The notes: a model not told the origin generated them from the sequence alone. Counted from the stretch's first letter, positions 15,265-26,500 are shown. The stretch: DNA of 47,670 bases from Marinilabiliales bacterium (GCA_003512955.1 DOTG01000039.1:1-47670), one strand, 5' to 3'. Translations and numbers: made by a program.

Positions 15265-17601
15265 TTATTTTTTAATGATTCTTTCAGAACGGGTTGTTCC
15301 ATCAACTGATTTCAAAGTAACAACGTAAATGCCATTGTTTAATTTACTTAAATCGATATTCATGGCTGAACTATTCACTGTAAGGGTTTTCATAGTTTGA
15401 CCTAAAATATTACTAATCATAATTGAGGAAACTCCATCCAGGTTATCTAATTTTAATTCACTTTCAACTGGATTAGGATAGATGTTAACCAAAGCCAATT
15501 GTTCGTCGAAAACAGACGTGATAACAATATCTTCAGCACTGCGTGGAAATAACTGGTAATCGGTTTTATATTGACCACCAAAACCAGTGATGGAAACAAA
15601 CACTTGACCTAGAACTGGTGTATAATCAAAAATACCATTCCGAACAATAACCGTATCTGTGCTTGCTACTGCTTTTACTTTCCAGTTTTTGCTTACTACT
15701 TCCGAAACGCAAGTAACATTTGAAATTGTAACCAAAACGCCTTCATACATTTCTTGTTTGAAATCGGCTACTGATAACGCAGTTGCAGCAGCTACAGCAT
15801 TACCACTGTTCAATACAGTAATCACAGGATTTGTAATCTCAGTAAGTTTGTTATATTCCGATATTTTACCTTCGATAAGAATGGAATCTCCCACAACAAC
15901 AGTAGGGGCAGCATTTTGATAGACATAAACACTATTCCAAGCGCCAGCGCCATCTTGCAAATAAAAGGCTTTAGCTTCCAAAGCAGTAACAACACCTTTT
16001 GTTTTTACAACTTGATTAATTAATGGGCTATCACCTGAAGCATCTTCGGTAAATTGAATGTCGTGGATAGTAACACTTTCAATCTCAAGTACGGTAAGGG
16101 TCACTGTCCAATCTTTGGTGGTTTCACCATCCTGAGCTGTCACAGTATATACTACGGCATTGGTAAAATCCTGGGCTCCGCTTGGTGTGTATGTAGCTCC
16201 TTCGGAAAGTGTCAATGTTGGAGTTAAGCCAGTAACATCGGTACCAGCAACTAATACACCAGTAATGGTAGCAGTTTCAGAATTAATAACAACAGCAGCC
16301 GATAATTGTGTCAGTTCAAAAGCAGTAATCTCAGCAGCATGATTTGGTTCAGCATCCTTTGTAACAGTTACTGTCCAATCTTTGGTTGTAGTTAAATCTT
16401 GTGCAGTTACACGATACACCACCGGACTGGAAAAATCGACAGGTAAAACGGTTGCAGTAACCTGTGCACCAACCGATACCGTAATGGTTGGCTCCAATTT
16501 TGTTAAATCGGCATCCCATTCAACAAGTGAAGTAATTGTAGCGGCCTCTGAGTTTATTACAGCTCCTGAAACCTCTTCTACAAATGAAAATGTAAGTATC
16601 TCAGCTTCTGAACTTGGTAAAGCAGCCACAGTTACAGTCACAGTCCATGCTTGATTTGTTGTTCCATCTTCGGCAGTTACAGTATAAACAACAGGTGCGG
16701 TGAAATCCTGAGCAACTCCAGAAGCAGGATTTATTGTCGCACCTTCGGAAAGGGTAATAGTAGGAACTAATGCTGTTACATCAGTACCTGCTACAACTTC
16801 AATTGATACCGTATGATCTGTGGTATTAATAGTTGCATCAGCAGATTGTTCAGATAATGAAAAAGTTAAAATATCAGTATCTACTGAAGGAGTATATACT
16901 GGAACTGCATCAGCCCATGTTGTTGCAACACGGATACCATCAACAATAACATTTTCAGCAGCATTAAATTGACGCAATCCAATTCCCCCAATCGTTGTTG
17001 CTGATGTTTCAGTATAGGTTGCATCGGCTGTAGCCGGTTCGCTGGTTGGAAGTGTGTTAAACACATATAAACTTGATTCCTTAGTATCAATATTGTATTT
17101 AACAACCACTAAAGTTGGGGTATCAGGAGTAATTGGCACCCAAGTAGCAACAGAAGCACCTATTCCCAGTGCATCACCCGTAGCTTTCACCCAGAGTCTA
17201 GTAGAATAAGTAGTATTCCAAGGATTCTGTCCAAAATGGAAGAAATAGCCTTCAGAATTAGTAGCAGAAGTTTTTACAATCAAAGCTGCATATATTGAAC
17301 CAGATGTTTGAACTGTAAATGTTCTATTTACATCTTCGCCAGTATTATCCAGCAGAGCTGCTCCACCAATACCTGAACCAGCATAATGTGTAAAAGATAA
17401 TCCATCAGTTACAGTAATTGATTCGGTTCCTGTCCCACTATGTGCTGTCCAACCATTCGCTGTAAGTAAAGAGCCTATAGTATAATCAAAATTCTCTTCT
17501 ATAAGAGCTTGCCCCCAACTTTGAGAGCTCATTGTAAAGGTTAGAAACAAAGCCAACAACCCTTGTAAAAGATTGTTTCGCCAATTAGTAATTTTTCTCA
17601 T
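15265..17601 (-). CDS. Secreted multidomain protein with T9SS sorting domain
   Basis: A 778-residue secreted protein. Order of parts: signal peptide (1-30, ending SSQSWGQ); a strand-rich N-terminal domain (about 33-235) opening with ENFDY and containing NGWTAHSGTGT, a layout often seen in Bacteroidota surface proteins; three tandem repeats (243-325, 335-414, 424-504) resembling DUF5018-type Ig-like modules, each ending in a VYxVTAxDxTTxxxWTVTVT motif; an OB-fold-like region (about 510-690) similar to DUF5689; and a T9SS type A sorting domain (IYPNPVESELKL ... LNNGIYVVTLKS ... ERIIKK). It should be exported by T9SS and anchored or released by PorU/PorV. No enzyme motif is visible; binding of polymer or surface is a guess. 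A TATCTTTG -7 element lies at 17639-17646. Confidence 0.85.
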   Translation of the reverse strand: MRKITNWRNNLLQGLLALFLTFTMSSQSWGQALIEENFDYTIGSLLTANGWTAHSGTGTESITVTDGLSFTHYAGSGIGGAALLDNTGEDVNRTFTVQTSGSIYAALIVKTSATNSEGYFFHFGQNPWNTTYSTRLWVKATGDALGIGASVATWVPITPDTPTLVVVKYNIDTKESSLYVFNTLPTSEPATADATYTETSATTIGGIGLRQFNAAENVIVDGIRVATTWADAVPVYTPSVDTDILTFSLSEQSADATINTTDHTVSIEVVAGTDVTALVPTITLSEGATINPASGVAQDFTAPVVYTVTAEDGTTNQAWTVTVTVAALPSSEAEILTFSFVEEVSGAVINSEAATITSLVEWDADLTKLEPTITVSVGAQVTATVLPVDFSSPVVYRVTAQDLTTTKDWTVTVTKDAEPNHAAEITAFELTQLSAAVVINSETATITGVLVAGTDVTGLTPTLTLSEGATYTPSGAQDFTNAVVYTVTAQDGETTKDWTVTLTVLEIESVTIHDIQFTEDASGDSPLINQVVKTKGVVTALEAKAFYLQDGAGAWNSVYVYQNAAPTVVVGDSILIEGKISEYNKLTEITNPVITVLNSGNAVAAATALSVADFKQEMYEGVLVTISNVTCVSEVVSKNWKVKAVASTDTVIVRNGIFDYTPVLGQVFVSITGFGGQYKTDYQLFPRSAEDIVITSVFDEQLALVNIYPNPVESELKLDNLDGVSSIMISNILGQTMKTLTVNSSAMNIDLSKLNNGIYVVTLKSVDGTTRSERIIKK
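16090..16875 (-). repeat. Three tandem Ig-like repeats inside the T9SS cargo gene
   Basis: Protein repeats of about 80 residues, spaced 88-92 residues apart. Shared elements are an opening EI(L/T)xF, a VIN...A(T)I segment, a PT(I/L)T(L/V)S stretch and a closing VVYxVTA / WTVTVT pair. The first and third copies resemble each other more than the second, in which TLSEGAT is replaced by TVSVGAQ. Confidence 0.75.
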
Positions 17602-17755
17602 AACGACTAGTTTAAATTAATGTAAATTCAGAATGATACAAAGATATTCCAATTTTCATTTAAAAACCCTATTTCATCGCTGAAATATTTTATCTTTTAG
17701 GGAAATTTTCATCAATTTAATGTTAACAAAAGGAAATAGGTAATTTATTAACATC

Positions 17756-17787
17756 AAAAGAGCTACCTCAAAAGATTGAGATAGCTC
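17756..17787 (-). terminator. Rho-independent terminator after the lipoprotein gene
   Basis: A 12-bp stem with one mismatch, 17760-17771 with 17776-17787, and the tetraloop AAGA in plus-strand terms. On the minus strand it is followed by four T. It lies 21 bases after the stop of the 275-residue lipoprotein gene. Confidence 0.75.
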
Positions 17788-17808
17788 TTGTAAAAAATTT
17801 GTAAGGTT

Positions 17809-18636
17809 TTAATATGATTCCATATCAATAGTAAGTGTAATGCCGCCAGCAGTCATTTTTACATAACCATCACAATCGCCAGCATCGTTTCCATTGGCAT
17901 CTATACCAAAATCACAGGTAACAATTAATTCATCGGCAGAACCTGAGTCCTGGGTTAATTCAATCACACCGTCTTTGATAAAGTCACAAGCAGTAGCATA
18001 AACTACATCAGTTAATTTCATTTTATTAACCAAAGTATCAACAGTTTGAGTAGATGTTCCGTTCAAAATAAATGTGTCGTCAGATCCATCTGTCAACGTG
18101 AAAAGTCCCTCTGCCCAATCAAATGTTTGGTCACAAGTCCATAAAAAAGAATCATCCCCTTCGGTGACTTCAATATTACCTACTGATTTGAATGAGAAGA
18201 CCGCTTTTTCAGCAAGAGTAAACTCTTCAAGTTTCATTAACATTTCACCATCCAAACCTGATCCGTTATTTACATAATTATCAAACGTGACATTGGTAGT
18301 TAATCCAGGTACATAACCGGGGGTTCCTGAAAATGTTGCATAAATCTTACCTGAGGCATTCTCCACACCGGTAAAGTCAAGTGTTAATGTATTCCCATTC
18401 CATGATGCCGTAGGTTGTGAACCAGACAATTCGGCTGCTTTCAAGCCTTCTGCTCCAAAACCGAAATTATTCACGTTTTCAAATACTTTAATCACTCCCA
18501 ATTCAGCGTTGGTATTTGCATTCAAGGTAGTACCGGCACTCTGTAAATCTTGAGGTGATACTTCATCTAAGTCGCATGAGGTAAATAAAGGAGTTACACA
18601 CAATGCTAAGCCAAAAATTAGTAATGTTTTTTTCAT
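17809..18636 (-). CDS. Lipoprotein of unknown function
   Basis: A 275-residue protein with a lipoprotein signal peptide and lipobox LFTSC (Cys21), followed by Asp22, so it may sit on the outer membrane. The mature part is acidic and rich in Thr, Gly and Asn with alternating strands, consistent with a beta-sandwich; no known catalytic motif is seen. It is the gene upstream of the T9SS cargo gene on the same strand, but a terminator at 17756-17787 and a separate -7 element at 17639-17646 indicate independent transcription. Confidence 0.65.
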   Translation of the reverse strand: MKKTLLIFGLALCVTPLFTSCDLDEVSPQDLQSAGTTLNANTNAELGVIKVFENVNNFGFGAEGLKAAELSGSQPTASWNGNTLTLDFTGVENASGKIYATFSGTPGYVPGLTTNVTFDNYVNNGSGLDGEMLMKLEEFTLAEKAVFSFKSVGNIEVTEGDDSFLWTCDQTFDWAEGLFTLTDGSDDTFILNGTSTQTVDTLVNKMKLTDVVYATACDFIKDGVIELTQDSGSADELIVTCDFGIDANGNDAGDCDGYVKMTAGGITLTIDMESY

Positions 18637-18779
18637 GTCATTTGTTTTAATTAATTAAACCGAAATTCTTAAGCTAAAAATAGTCGAAATTGTATAAAAT
18701 CCAATCAACTAATACTCAGATTTCCATTAACAAACAAAAGAGATTGACTATTGGTTTAAAATTCCAATAAAAATTTAGG

Positions 18780-19103
18780 TTATGCCTGAGCGGTTGGACC
18801 TCCAAAGTTCATGGGCATGTGGTTTGGCCCTTCTCCTTCGGTATTTTTAATTTTTCCATGAACGGCTTCATATTTCGCCAGATTATCTTTCAGAGCGCCT
18901 AACAATCGTTTGGCATGTTCCGGGGTAAGAATTATTCTTGATTTGACTTTCGCTTTGGGGATTCCGGGCATGATGCGGACAAAATCCAATACAAATTCTG
19001 CACTTGAATGTGTAATGACCGCTAAATTTGAGTAAACACCCTGAGCTACTTCTTCACTTAATTCAATATTAATCTGATTGTTTTTTTTAATTGGCTCTTC
19101 CAT
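18780..19103 (-). CDS. DUF3467 family protein
   Basis: A 107-residue cytoplasmic protein. Family features are ELSEEVAQGVYSNLAVITHS near the N-terminus, followed by EFVLDFVRIMPG and the VKSRIILTPEHAKRLL segment. The role is not established. In Bacteroidota this family is commonly found directly downstream of rpoC, as here. I place the start at the ATG at 19103; the frame extends upstream to 19172 only through a non-ATG start, and that extension overlaps the leader. The strong rpoC terminator at 19175-19202 lies between the genes, so it either has its own promoter or depends on readthrough. Confidence 0.85.
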   Translation of the reverse strand: MEEPIKKNNQINIELSEEVAQGVYSNLAVITHSSAEFVLDFVRIMPGIPKAKVKSRIILTPEHAKRLLGALKDNLAKYEAVHGKIKNTEGEGPNHMPMNFGGPTAQA

Positions 19104-19174
19104 GATATCGATTATTTTAATGATTTTATTTGATGTAAAAGTAAGAAAATTACTCGTCAAAAGTTTATTCAAGC

Positions 19175-19202
19175 AAAAAGGGCTGTCAAAATTAGACAGC
19201 CC
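19175..19202 (-). terminator. Rho-independent terminator after rpoC
   Basis: A perfect 8-bp stem on the minus strand, GGGCTGTC/GACAGCCC (19180-19187 with 19195-19202), 7-base loop and five T. It ends the rplL/rpoB-rpoC transcript 21 bases after the rpoC stop. Confidence 0.92.
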
Positions 19203-19223
19203 TTTTCAATTATTTTAAAGAAT

Positions 19224-22200
19224 TTATTCTTGTTTGACAGCATGACGTTTTGAAGCAACAAGGTTTTCATAATCCTCCTTATTACCTACAATCATGTTTG
19301 TGAATCGGCGGGAACCTGTACCAGCCGGTATCAGGTGACCTACAATCACGTTTTCTTTCAAGCCTTCCAAACCATCTATTTTACCATTAATTGCTGCTTC
19401 GTTCAGAACTTTTGTAGTTTCCTGGAACGATGCGGCAGAGATAAAGCTTCGGGTTTGAAGTGCGGCCCGTGTAATCCCTTGAAGAATCTGACTTGAAGTT
19501 GCGGCAACGGCATCCCTTGCCTCTACCAGTTTCAGGTCTTTCCGCTTCAAAATGGAGTTCTCGTCACGGAGTTTTCTGGCGGTAATAATCTGACCAGGGC
19601 GCAACCCTGAGTCACCGGCATCGGTAACCACTTTTTTGTCCCAAATCCAATCGTTTTCTTCCATAAACTCATTTTTATCAACCACCTGTTTCTCAAGGAA
19701 GATGGTATCCCCCGGATCCACAATCTCAACCTTGCGCATCATCTGACGTACAATGACTTCAAAGTGTTTATCGTTGATTTTCACACCCTGTAGCCGGTAA
19801 ACTTCCTGTACCTCATTCACAATGTATTCCTGCACCTTGGTCGGGCCTTTAATGGCTAAAATATCAGAAGGAGTAATCGCTCCATCAGAAAGAGGGATAC
19901 CGGCTTTTACATAGTCATTTTCCTGAACCAAAATCTGTTTCGATAGTGGAACCAAATATTTAACTACTTCGCCAGTTCTGGAGGTTACAATGATTTCACG
20001 GTTACCCCGTTTAATCTTCCCGAAGCTAATTTCACCGTCAATTTCAGCTACAACAGCCGGATTCGATGGGTTACGGGCTTCAAACAATTCAGTAACCCTT
20101 GGAAGACCTCCCGTGATGTCACCTGCTTTACCAACTGAGCGGGGGATTTTAACAATAACCTGTCCCTGACGTACTTTTGCGCCTTCATCAATCACCACGT
20201 GGGCCCCAACTGGCAAGTTGTACGTTTTTAACTGCTCCCCAGCTTCATTGGTAACCTTAATGGTTGGGTTCTTTGTTTTATCACGGGTTTCGATAATTAC
20301 CTTTTCACGGAAGCCGGTTTGTTCATCGGCCTCTTCACGGAAAGTAATACCTTCTTCTACATTCACAAAATGGATAATACCCGCTGCTTCAGAAACAATT
20401 ACCGCATTGTAAGGATCCCATTCGCAAATGACATCCCCTTTTTTAACATCGGCTCCTTCTTTAACATAAAGTTTCGAACCGTAAGGTATCGCGTGTATCG
20501 ATAAAACAAGGTTGGTATTTTTATCGAAAAGTTTGACTTCGGCTAAACGACCAATAACAACATCGCCCCTTGAACCATCTTGATCTTCGAATTCAATGGT
20601 ACGGAGTTCCTCAAACTCAACCCTACCTTCGTAACTGGCAATAACACTTGAATCGGTGGCAATATTACCTGCAGTACCCCCTACGTGGAAGGTACGAAGT
20701 GTCAACTGTGTACCAGGCTCACCGATGGACTGTGCTGCAATAACACCTACAGCTTCACCCATTTGAACCATCCGGCTATTGGCTAAATTCCGGCCATAAC
20801 ACTTGGCGCAAACCCCATTTTTCGATTCACAGGTAAGTACCGAACGCATTTCCACTTGTTCAATGGGCGATTCTTCAATCACCCGGGCTATACTTTCAGT
20901 AAACTCTTCACCTGATACAACAATTAGCTTTCCGGTAATTGGATGATAGATATCGTGAACCGAAGTACGGCCTAAAATACGTTCGTAAAGTGTTTCAACA
21001 ACTTCTTCGTTCTTTTTAAGTGTTGAAGCCACCAGACCTCTAAGGGTCCCGCAATCTTCTTCGTTAATGATCACATCTTGCGACACATCAACCAAACGAC
21101 GGGTCAAGTAACCAGCATCGGCAGTTTTCAGCGCGGTATCGGCCAAACCTTTACGGGCACCGTGGGTAGATATAAAATACTCAAGAACCGACAAACCTTC
21201 CTTAAAGTTCGAAAGAATGGGGTTTTCAATGATCTGTCCTCCTTCGGCACCCGATTTTTGTGGTTTTGCCATCAAACCCCTCATGCCCGAAAGCTGACGG
21301 ATCTGTTCCTTAGAACCCCGTGCTCCAGAGTCAAGCATCATGTAAACAGAGTTGAAACCTTGGTTATCGGTGCTCAACTGTTTCATTAGTATCTGGGTAA
21401 GTTTGGCATTGGTATGTGTCCAGATGTCGATAATCTGATTGTAACGTTCGTTGTTGGTAATGAAACCCATGTTGTAGTTATTCATCACCTCATCAACCTG
21501 AGCGTAACCTTCGTCAACCAGCACTGTTTTTTCACTTGGGATGATCACATCACCTAAGTTAAACGACAGACCGCCTTCGAAGGCCATGCGATAACCTAAA
21601 TCCTTAATATCATCGAGGAATTTAGCAGTTACAGCAGTTCCACAGGTCTTATATATTTTACCAATGATATCGCGAAGCGACTTTTTGGTAAATAATTCAT
21701 TAATATAACCTACTTCGGCCGGAACAAATTGATTAACAATCACCCGTCCAACGGTAGTTTCAAGAATTACATTCTTTAATTCTCCATTAACCAGATCCCT
21801 GGTTTTCACTTTGATGTTCGCATGCAAGGCAACTTTTCTCTCGTTGTATGCAATGGTAACCTCTTCAGGAGAATAGAAAATGGAACCTTCGCCTTTTACA
21901 CCTGTCCTACCTTTAGTAATGTAGTACAGACCCAAAACCATGTCTTGCGATGGTACCGTAATTGGTGCACCGTTGGCAGGATTTAAGATATTATGCGAAC
22001 CTAACATCAACATTTGAGCTTCCAGAATAGCAGCATTACCCAAAGGTAAATGCACAGCCATTTGGTCACCGTCAAAGTCAGCATTGAAAGCCGTACAAGC
22101 CAATGGGTGCAATTGAATGGCCTTACCCTCGATCAATTTCGGTTGGAAAGCCTGGATACCCAAACGGTGCAATGTAGGAGCACGGTTCAATAATACCGGG

Positions 22201-23492
22201 TGTCCTTTCAATACATTTTCGAGGATATCCCAAACTACAGGATCTTTCCGGTCCACAATTTTCTTGGCTGATTTAACAGTTTTTACAATACCCCGTTCAA
22301 TCAATTTGCGGATGATGAAAGGTTTATAAAGTTCGGCCGCCATATTTTTAGGCAATCCACATTCGTGCATTTTAAGCTCCGGACCAACAACGATAACTGA
22401 ACGGGCAGAGTAATCCACACGTTTACCGAGTAAGTTTTGACGGAACCGTCCTTGTTTACCTTTCAAGCTGTCGCTCAACGATTTTAAGGCACGGTTGCTT
22501 TCAGTCTTAACAGCGTTCGATTTTCTGGAGTTATCGAATAATGAATCCACTGCTTCCTGCAACATACGTTTTTCGTTACGTAAAATTACCTCAGGAGCTT
22601 TGATTTCAATCAACCTTTTTAAACGGTTGTTACGGATGATTACCCGGCGGTACAAATCGTTCAAATCGGAAGTGGCAAAACGGCCACCATCCAAAGGTAC
22701 CAACGGACGAAGCTCCGGTGGGATTACTGGAACCACTTTAACAATCATCCACTCTGGCTTATTACGCCCGGCTGAAGCACGGAACGATTCCACAACTTGA
22801 AGGCGTTTTAATGCTTCATTTTTACGCTGTTGCGAAGTCTCCGTATTGGCTTTGTGACGCAGTGAATAAGAAAGTTCATCCAAATCAAGGCGCTCAAGCA
22901 ATGCATAAAGTGCTTCAGCTCCCATTTTAGCTACGAACTTGTTTGGATCGGTATCTTCCAGATACAGGTTTTCTTTTGGGAGTTTTTCAGAATAATCTAA
23001 ATATTCTTCTTCGGTAAGGAAATCCAGGTATTGAACTCCTTCGTCAGCCATTACTCCCGGATTGATAACCACGTATCTTTCGTAATAGATAATTGAATCC
23101 AGTTTTTTAGTTGGCAAGCCAAGTAAATATCCTATTTTGTTTGGTAACGATTTAAAGTACCAGATGTGAGCCACGGGAACCACCAACTGTATATGCCCCA
23201 TGCGTTCACGACGTACCTTTTTTTCTGTAACTTCAACACCACAACGGTCGCAAACTATTCCTTTGTAACGGATACGCTTGTATTTACCGCAATGACATTC
23301 ATAATCTTTCACCGGACCAAAAATCCGTTCACAAAACAAACCATCACGTTCAGGTTTGTAAGTTCGGTAGTTAATGGTCTCTGGTTTTAACACTTCTCCA
23401 CTTGATCGTTCAAGCACCTCTTCGGGCGAAGCCAGTCCAATGGAAATCCTTGAAAAATCGCTCTTTGCTTTATTTTCCTTTCTAAAGGCCAT
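19224..23492 (-). CDS. rpoC: DNA-directed RNA polymerase subunit beta'
   Basis: A 1422-residue beta' subunit of RNA polymerase. The N-terminal zinc ribbon has the cysteines C-x-C in ECHCGKYKR and C-x-x-C in CDRCGVEV. The catalytic Mg-binding motif NADFDGD lies in FNADFDGDQMAVHLPL. The second zinc site (CESKNGVCAKCYGRN) is present, followed by GEAVGVIAAQSIGEPGTQLT, the bridge/trigger region. Length is usual for Bacteroidota. It follows rpoB after 62 bases, in which a perfect 9-bp hairpin lies. It is the last gene of the rpoBC unit before a strong terminator. Confidence 0.99.
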   Translation of the reverse strand: MAFRKENKAKSDFSRISIGLASPEEVLERSSGEVLKPETINYRTYKPERDGLFCERIFGPVKDYECHCGKYKRIRYKGIVCDRCGVEVTEKKVRRERMGHIQLVVPVAHIWYFKSLPNKIGYLLGLPTKKLDSIIYYERYVVINPGVMADEGVQYLDFLTEEEYLDYSEKLPKENLYLEDTDPNKFVAKMGAEALYALLERLDLDELSYSLRHKANTETSQQRKNEALKRLQVVESFRASAGRNKPEWMIVKVVPVIPPELRPLVPLDGGRFATSDLNDLYRRVIIRNNRLKRLIEIKAPEVILRNEKRMLQEAVDSLFDNSRKSNAVKTESNRALKSLSDSLKGKQGRFRQNLLGKRVDYSARSVIVVGPELKMHECGLPKNMAAELYKPFIIRKLIERGIVKTVKSAKKIVDRKDPVVWDILENVLKGHPVLLNRAPTLHRLGIQAFQPKLIEGKAIQLHPLACTAFNADFDGDQMAVHLPLGNAAILEAQMLMLGSHNILNPANGAPITVPSQDMVLGLYYITKGRTGVKGEGSIFYSPEEVTIAYNERKVALHANIKVKTRDLVNGELKNVILETTVGRVIVNQFVPAEVGYINELFTKKSLRDIIGKIYKTCGTAVTAKFLDDIKDLGYRMAFEGGLSFNLGDVIIPSEKTVLVDEGYAQVDEVMNNYNMGFITNNERYNQIIDIWTHTNAKLTQILMKQLSTDNQGFNSVYMMLDSGARGSKEQIRQLSGMRGLMAKPQKSGAEGGQIIENPILSNFKEGLSVLEYFISTHGARKGLADTALKTADAGYLTRRLVDVSQDVIINEEDCGTLRGLVASTLKKNEEVVETLYERILGRTSVHDIYHPITGKLIVVSGEEFTESIARVIEESPIEQVEMRSVLTCESKNGVCAKCYGRNLANSRMVQMGEAVGVIAAQSIGEPGTQLTLRTFHVGGTAGNIATDSSVIASYEGRVEFEELRTIEFEDQDGSRGDVVIGRLAEVKLFDKNTNLVLSIHAIPYGSKLYVKEGADVKKGDVICEWDPYNAVIVSEAAGIIHFVNVEEGITFREEADEQTGFREKVIIETRDKTKNPTIKVTNEAGEQLKTYNLPVGAHVVIDEGAKVRQGQVIVKIPRSVGKAGDITGGLPRVTELFEARNPSNPAVVAEIDGEISFGKIKRGNREIIVTSRTGEVVKYLVPLSKQILVQENDYVKAGIPLSDGAITPSDILAIKGPTKVQEYIVNEVQEVYRLQGVKINDKHFEVIVRQMMRKVEIVDPGDTIFLEKQVVDKNEFMEENDWIWDKKVVTDAGDSGLRPGQIITARKLRDENSILKRKDLKLVEARDAVAATSSQILQGITRAALQTRSFISAASFQETTKVLNEAAINGKIDGLEGLKENVIVGHLIPAGTGSRRFTNMIVGNKEDYENLVASKRHAVKQE

Positions 23493-23524
23493 ATATAGAA
23501 AGATTTAAATTGATTATGAAAAGA

Positions 23525-23545
23525 GTACCGTAAGTTTTACGGTAC
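23525..23545 (-). other. Perfect hairpin in the rpoB-rpoC gap
   Basis: Inverted repeat GTACCGTAA / TTACGGTAC (23525-23533 with 23537-23545) with a 3-base loop. On the minus strand it is followed by TCTTTTC, a poor U-run, so it is more likely an RNA stability or processing element than a full terminator. Confidence 0.55.
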
Positions 23546-23554
23546 CCTACTAAT

Positions 23555-26500
23555 TTACTCTAAATTGATGCTTAATCCCAGACCACGCAACTCATGCAGC
23601 AATACGTTCAAAGATTCCGGAATGCCAGGATTTGGCATTGGTTCACCTTTTACAATTGCCTCGTAAGCTTTCGCCCTCCCCAAAACGTCATCCGATTTGA
23701 TGGTAAGGATTTCTTGCAGGATATTAGCTGCCCCAAAAGCCTCTAATGCCCAAACCTCCATTTCACCAAAACGCTGACCACCAAATTGAGCTTTACCTCC
23801 AAGTGGCTGTTGTGTGATGAGGGAATATGGTCCAATGGAACGTGCGTGCATTTTATCATCAACCATGTGCCCTAGTTTCAGCATGTAAATAATGCCGACA
23901 GTTGCAGGTTGATGGAATCTTTCGCCAGATCCACCATCATATAAATAAGAGCGTCCAAATTCAGGAACACCTGCTTTAGTGGTATAATCAGTAATTTGAT
24001 CAAGGGTTGCTCCATCGAAAATCGGTGTAGCAAATTTCACCCCTAATTCTTTACCGGCCCATCCTAAAACGGTTTCGTAAATCTGCCCAAGGTTCATACG
24101 CGAAGGCACACCTAGCGGATTTAAAACAATATCCACGGGGGTCCCATTTTCTAAGAAGGGCATGTCCTCTTCACGAACAACTTTTGCCACAATACCTTTG
24201 TTACCATGCCGTCCTGCCATCTTATCACCTACCCTGACTTTACGTTTTTGGGCAATGTAAACTTTGGCCAATTGAACAATCCCGTTTGGTAACTCATCGC
24301 CTACCGTAACATTAAATTTCTTGCGTTTTACTTCGCCTTCAATGTCGCGGAATTTGATTAAGTAGTTGTGCAATAAATCGCTGATAATGGTATTTTTATC
24401 TTTATCAGTAGTCCATTTATTCGGATTGATATTTATGTAATCAAGATCCTGTAGCACTTTTTGGGTAAATTTAGTCCCTTTGGCAATTACATCTATACCA
24501 TAATAATCTTTGATGCCTTGTGAAACTTTGCCGTTCACCACCACAAAAAGTTTGTCAATCAGTTTTGATTTCAAGTCAGCATGCTTGCGCTCCATTTCAT
24601 CATCCAATTTCTGAAGCAATGGTTTTTCGGCAGTCTTAACTTTTTTATCTTTTAATGATCTTGAAAACAGTTTTTTATCAATAACCACACCTGTCAATGA
24701 GGGGGAAGCTTTTAATGAAGCATCTTTCACATCACCTGCTTTATCACCAAAGATGGCTCTTAAAAGCTTTTCTTCGGGCGATGGGTCCGATTCTCCTTTA
24801 GGGGTAATTTTACCAATCAAGATATCACCTGGTTTCACATGAGCCCCGATGCGTATCAAGCCATTTTCATCCAGATTTTTGGTGGCTTCTTCACTCACAT
24901 TTGGAATATCCGAGGTCAGCTCTTCCAAACCACGTTTGGTATCGCGGACTTCTAGCATATATTCATCAATATGAAGGGATGTAAATACATCATCGCGGAC
25001 CACTTTTTCTGAAAGAACAATAGCATCCTCAAAATTGTAACCTTTCCAAGGCATGAATGCAACTTTCAGGTTTCGACCTAAAGCCAATTCACCTCCTTGC
25101 GTGCCATATCCTTCAGTTAACACAGTACCTTTCTTCACTTTGTCTCCTTTTGAAACAATCGGGTGTTGATTGATACATGTATTTTGATTGGTCTTTTGGA
25201 ATTTTGATAAATGATAACGTACCGTATCATCCTCGAAACTTACAAACCGCTCTTCTTCATTACGGTTGTAACGGATGATGATTTCTTCGGCATCAACGAA
25301 TTCAACTACGCCATCCCCTTCGGCACGGATAAGATTCCGGGAATCCTCGGCAACTTTCTTTTCAATACCTGTTCCTACAATCGGAGATTCCGGATGCAAC
25401 AACGGAACTGCCTGACGCATCATGTTCGAACCCATCAACGCACGGTTGGCATCGTCATGTTCCAAGAATGGGATCAATGAAGCTGCAATAGAAGCAATCT
25501 GATTTGGAGCTACATCCATCAATTGGACTTCGGTAGGTTCTACTACAGGATAATCGGCTTCAAGCCTTGACTTCACTTTTGAACGGACAAAACGGCCATC
25601 CTCATGCAAAGGTGCATTGGCTTGGGCAATGATTTTATCTTCTTCTTCCTCTGCGCTTAAATAAACAACCCCTTCATTCGATAAATCAACCACACCTTCA
25701 CTGGTCTTCCGGTAAGGGGTTTCGATAAATCCAAGGTTGTTGATTTTTGCAAATACGCAAAGAGACGAAATCAGACCGATGTTAGGCCCTTCAGGGGTTT
25801 CAATCGGGCAAAGACGTCCATAGTGTGTATAGTGTACGTCACGAACCTCGAAACCGGCACGTTCACGCGACAGACCGCCAGGCCCCAGTGCCGACATACG
25901 GCGTTTGTGGGTCATTTCAGCCAACGGATTGGTTTGATCCATGAACTGCGACAAGGCGTTGGTTCCAAAAAAGGAATTGATAACGCTTGACAATGTTTTT
26001 GAATTGATCAAATCTACTGGTGTGAATACCTCGTTGTCGCGAACATTCATCCGTTCGCGGATGGTACGGGCCATACGGGCCAAACCCACGCCAAATTGGT
26101 TCATGAGTTGTTCGCCCACGGTACGTACCCTACGGTTGCTCAAGTGGTCGATATCGTCCACATCTGTTTTGCTGTTGATCAGCTCAATCAAATATTTTAT
26201 AATTTCGATAATATCCTCTTTGGTAAGGATTTTAATATTCATTTCGGTATTTAGACCAAGCTTTTTGTTAAGCCGGTACCTACCTACCTCACCCAAATCG
26301 TATCTTTTATCAGAGAAAAACAATTTTTCAATTACATCACGGGCAGTAGCTTCATCGGGTGGTTCCGAGTTCCGTAATTGCCTGTAAATGTGCAATACAG
26401 CTTCCTTTTCGGAATTACAAGGATCCTTTTGTAGGGTATTGTAAATAATTCCAAAATCGGAAATATTTGCCAATTCTTTGTGAAGCAAAATAGATTTAGC

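Noticed and set aside
25941..26387. 148-codon plus-strand open frame inside rpoB
   Set aside because: Antisense shadow of a highly conserved gene; low complexity and no family.
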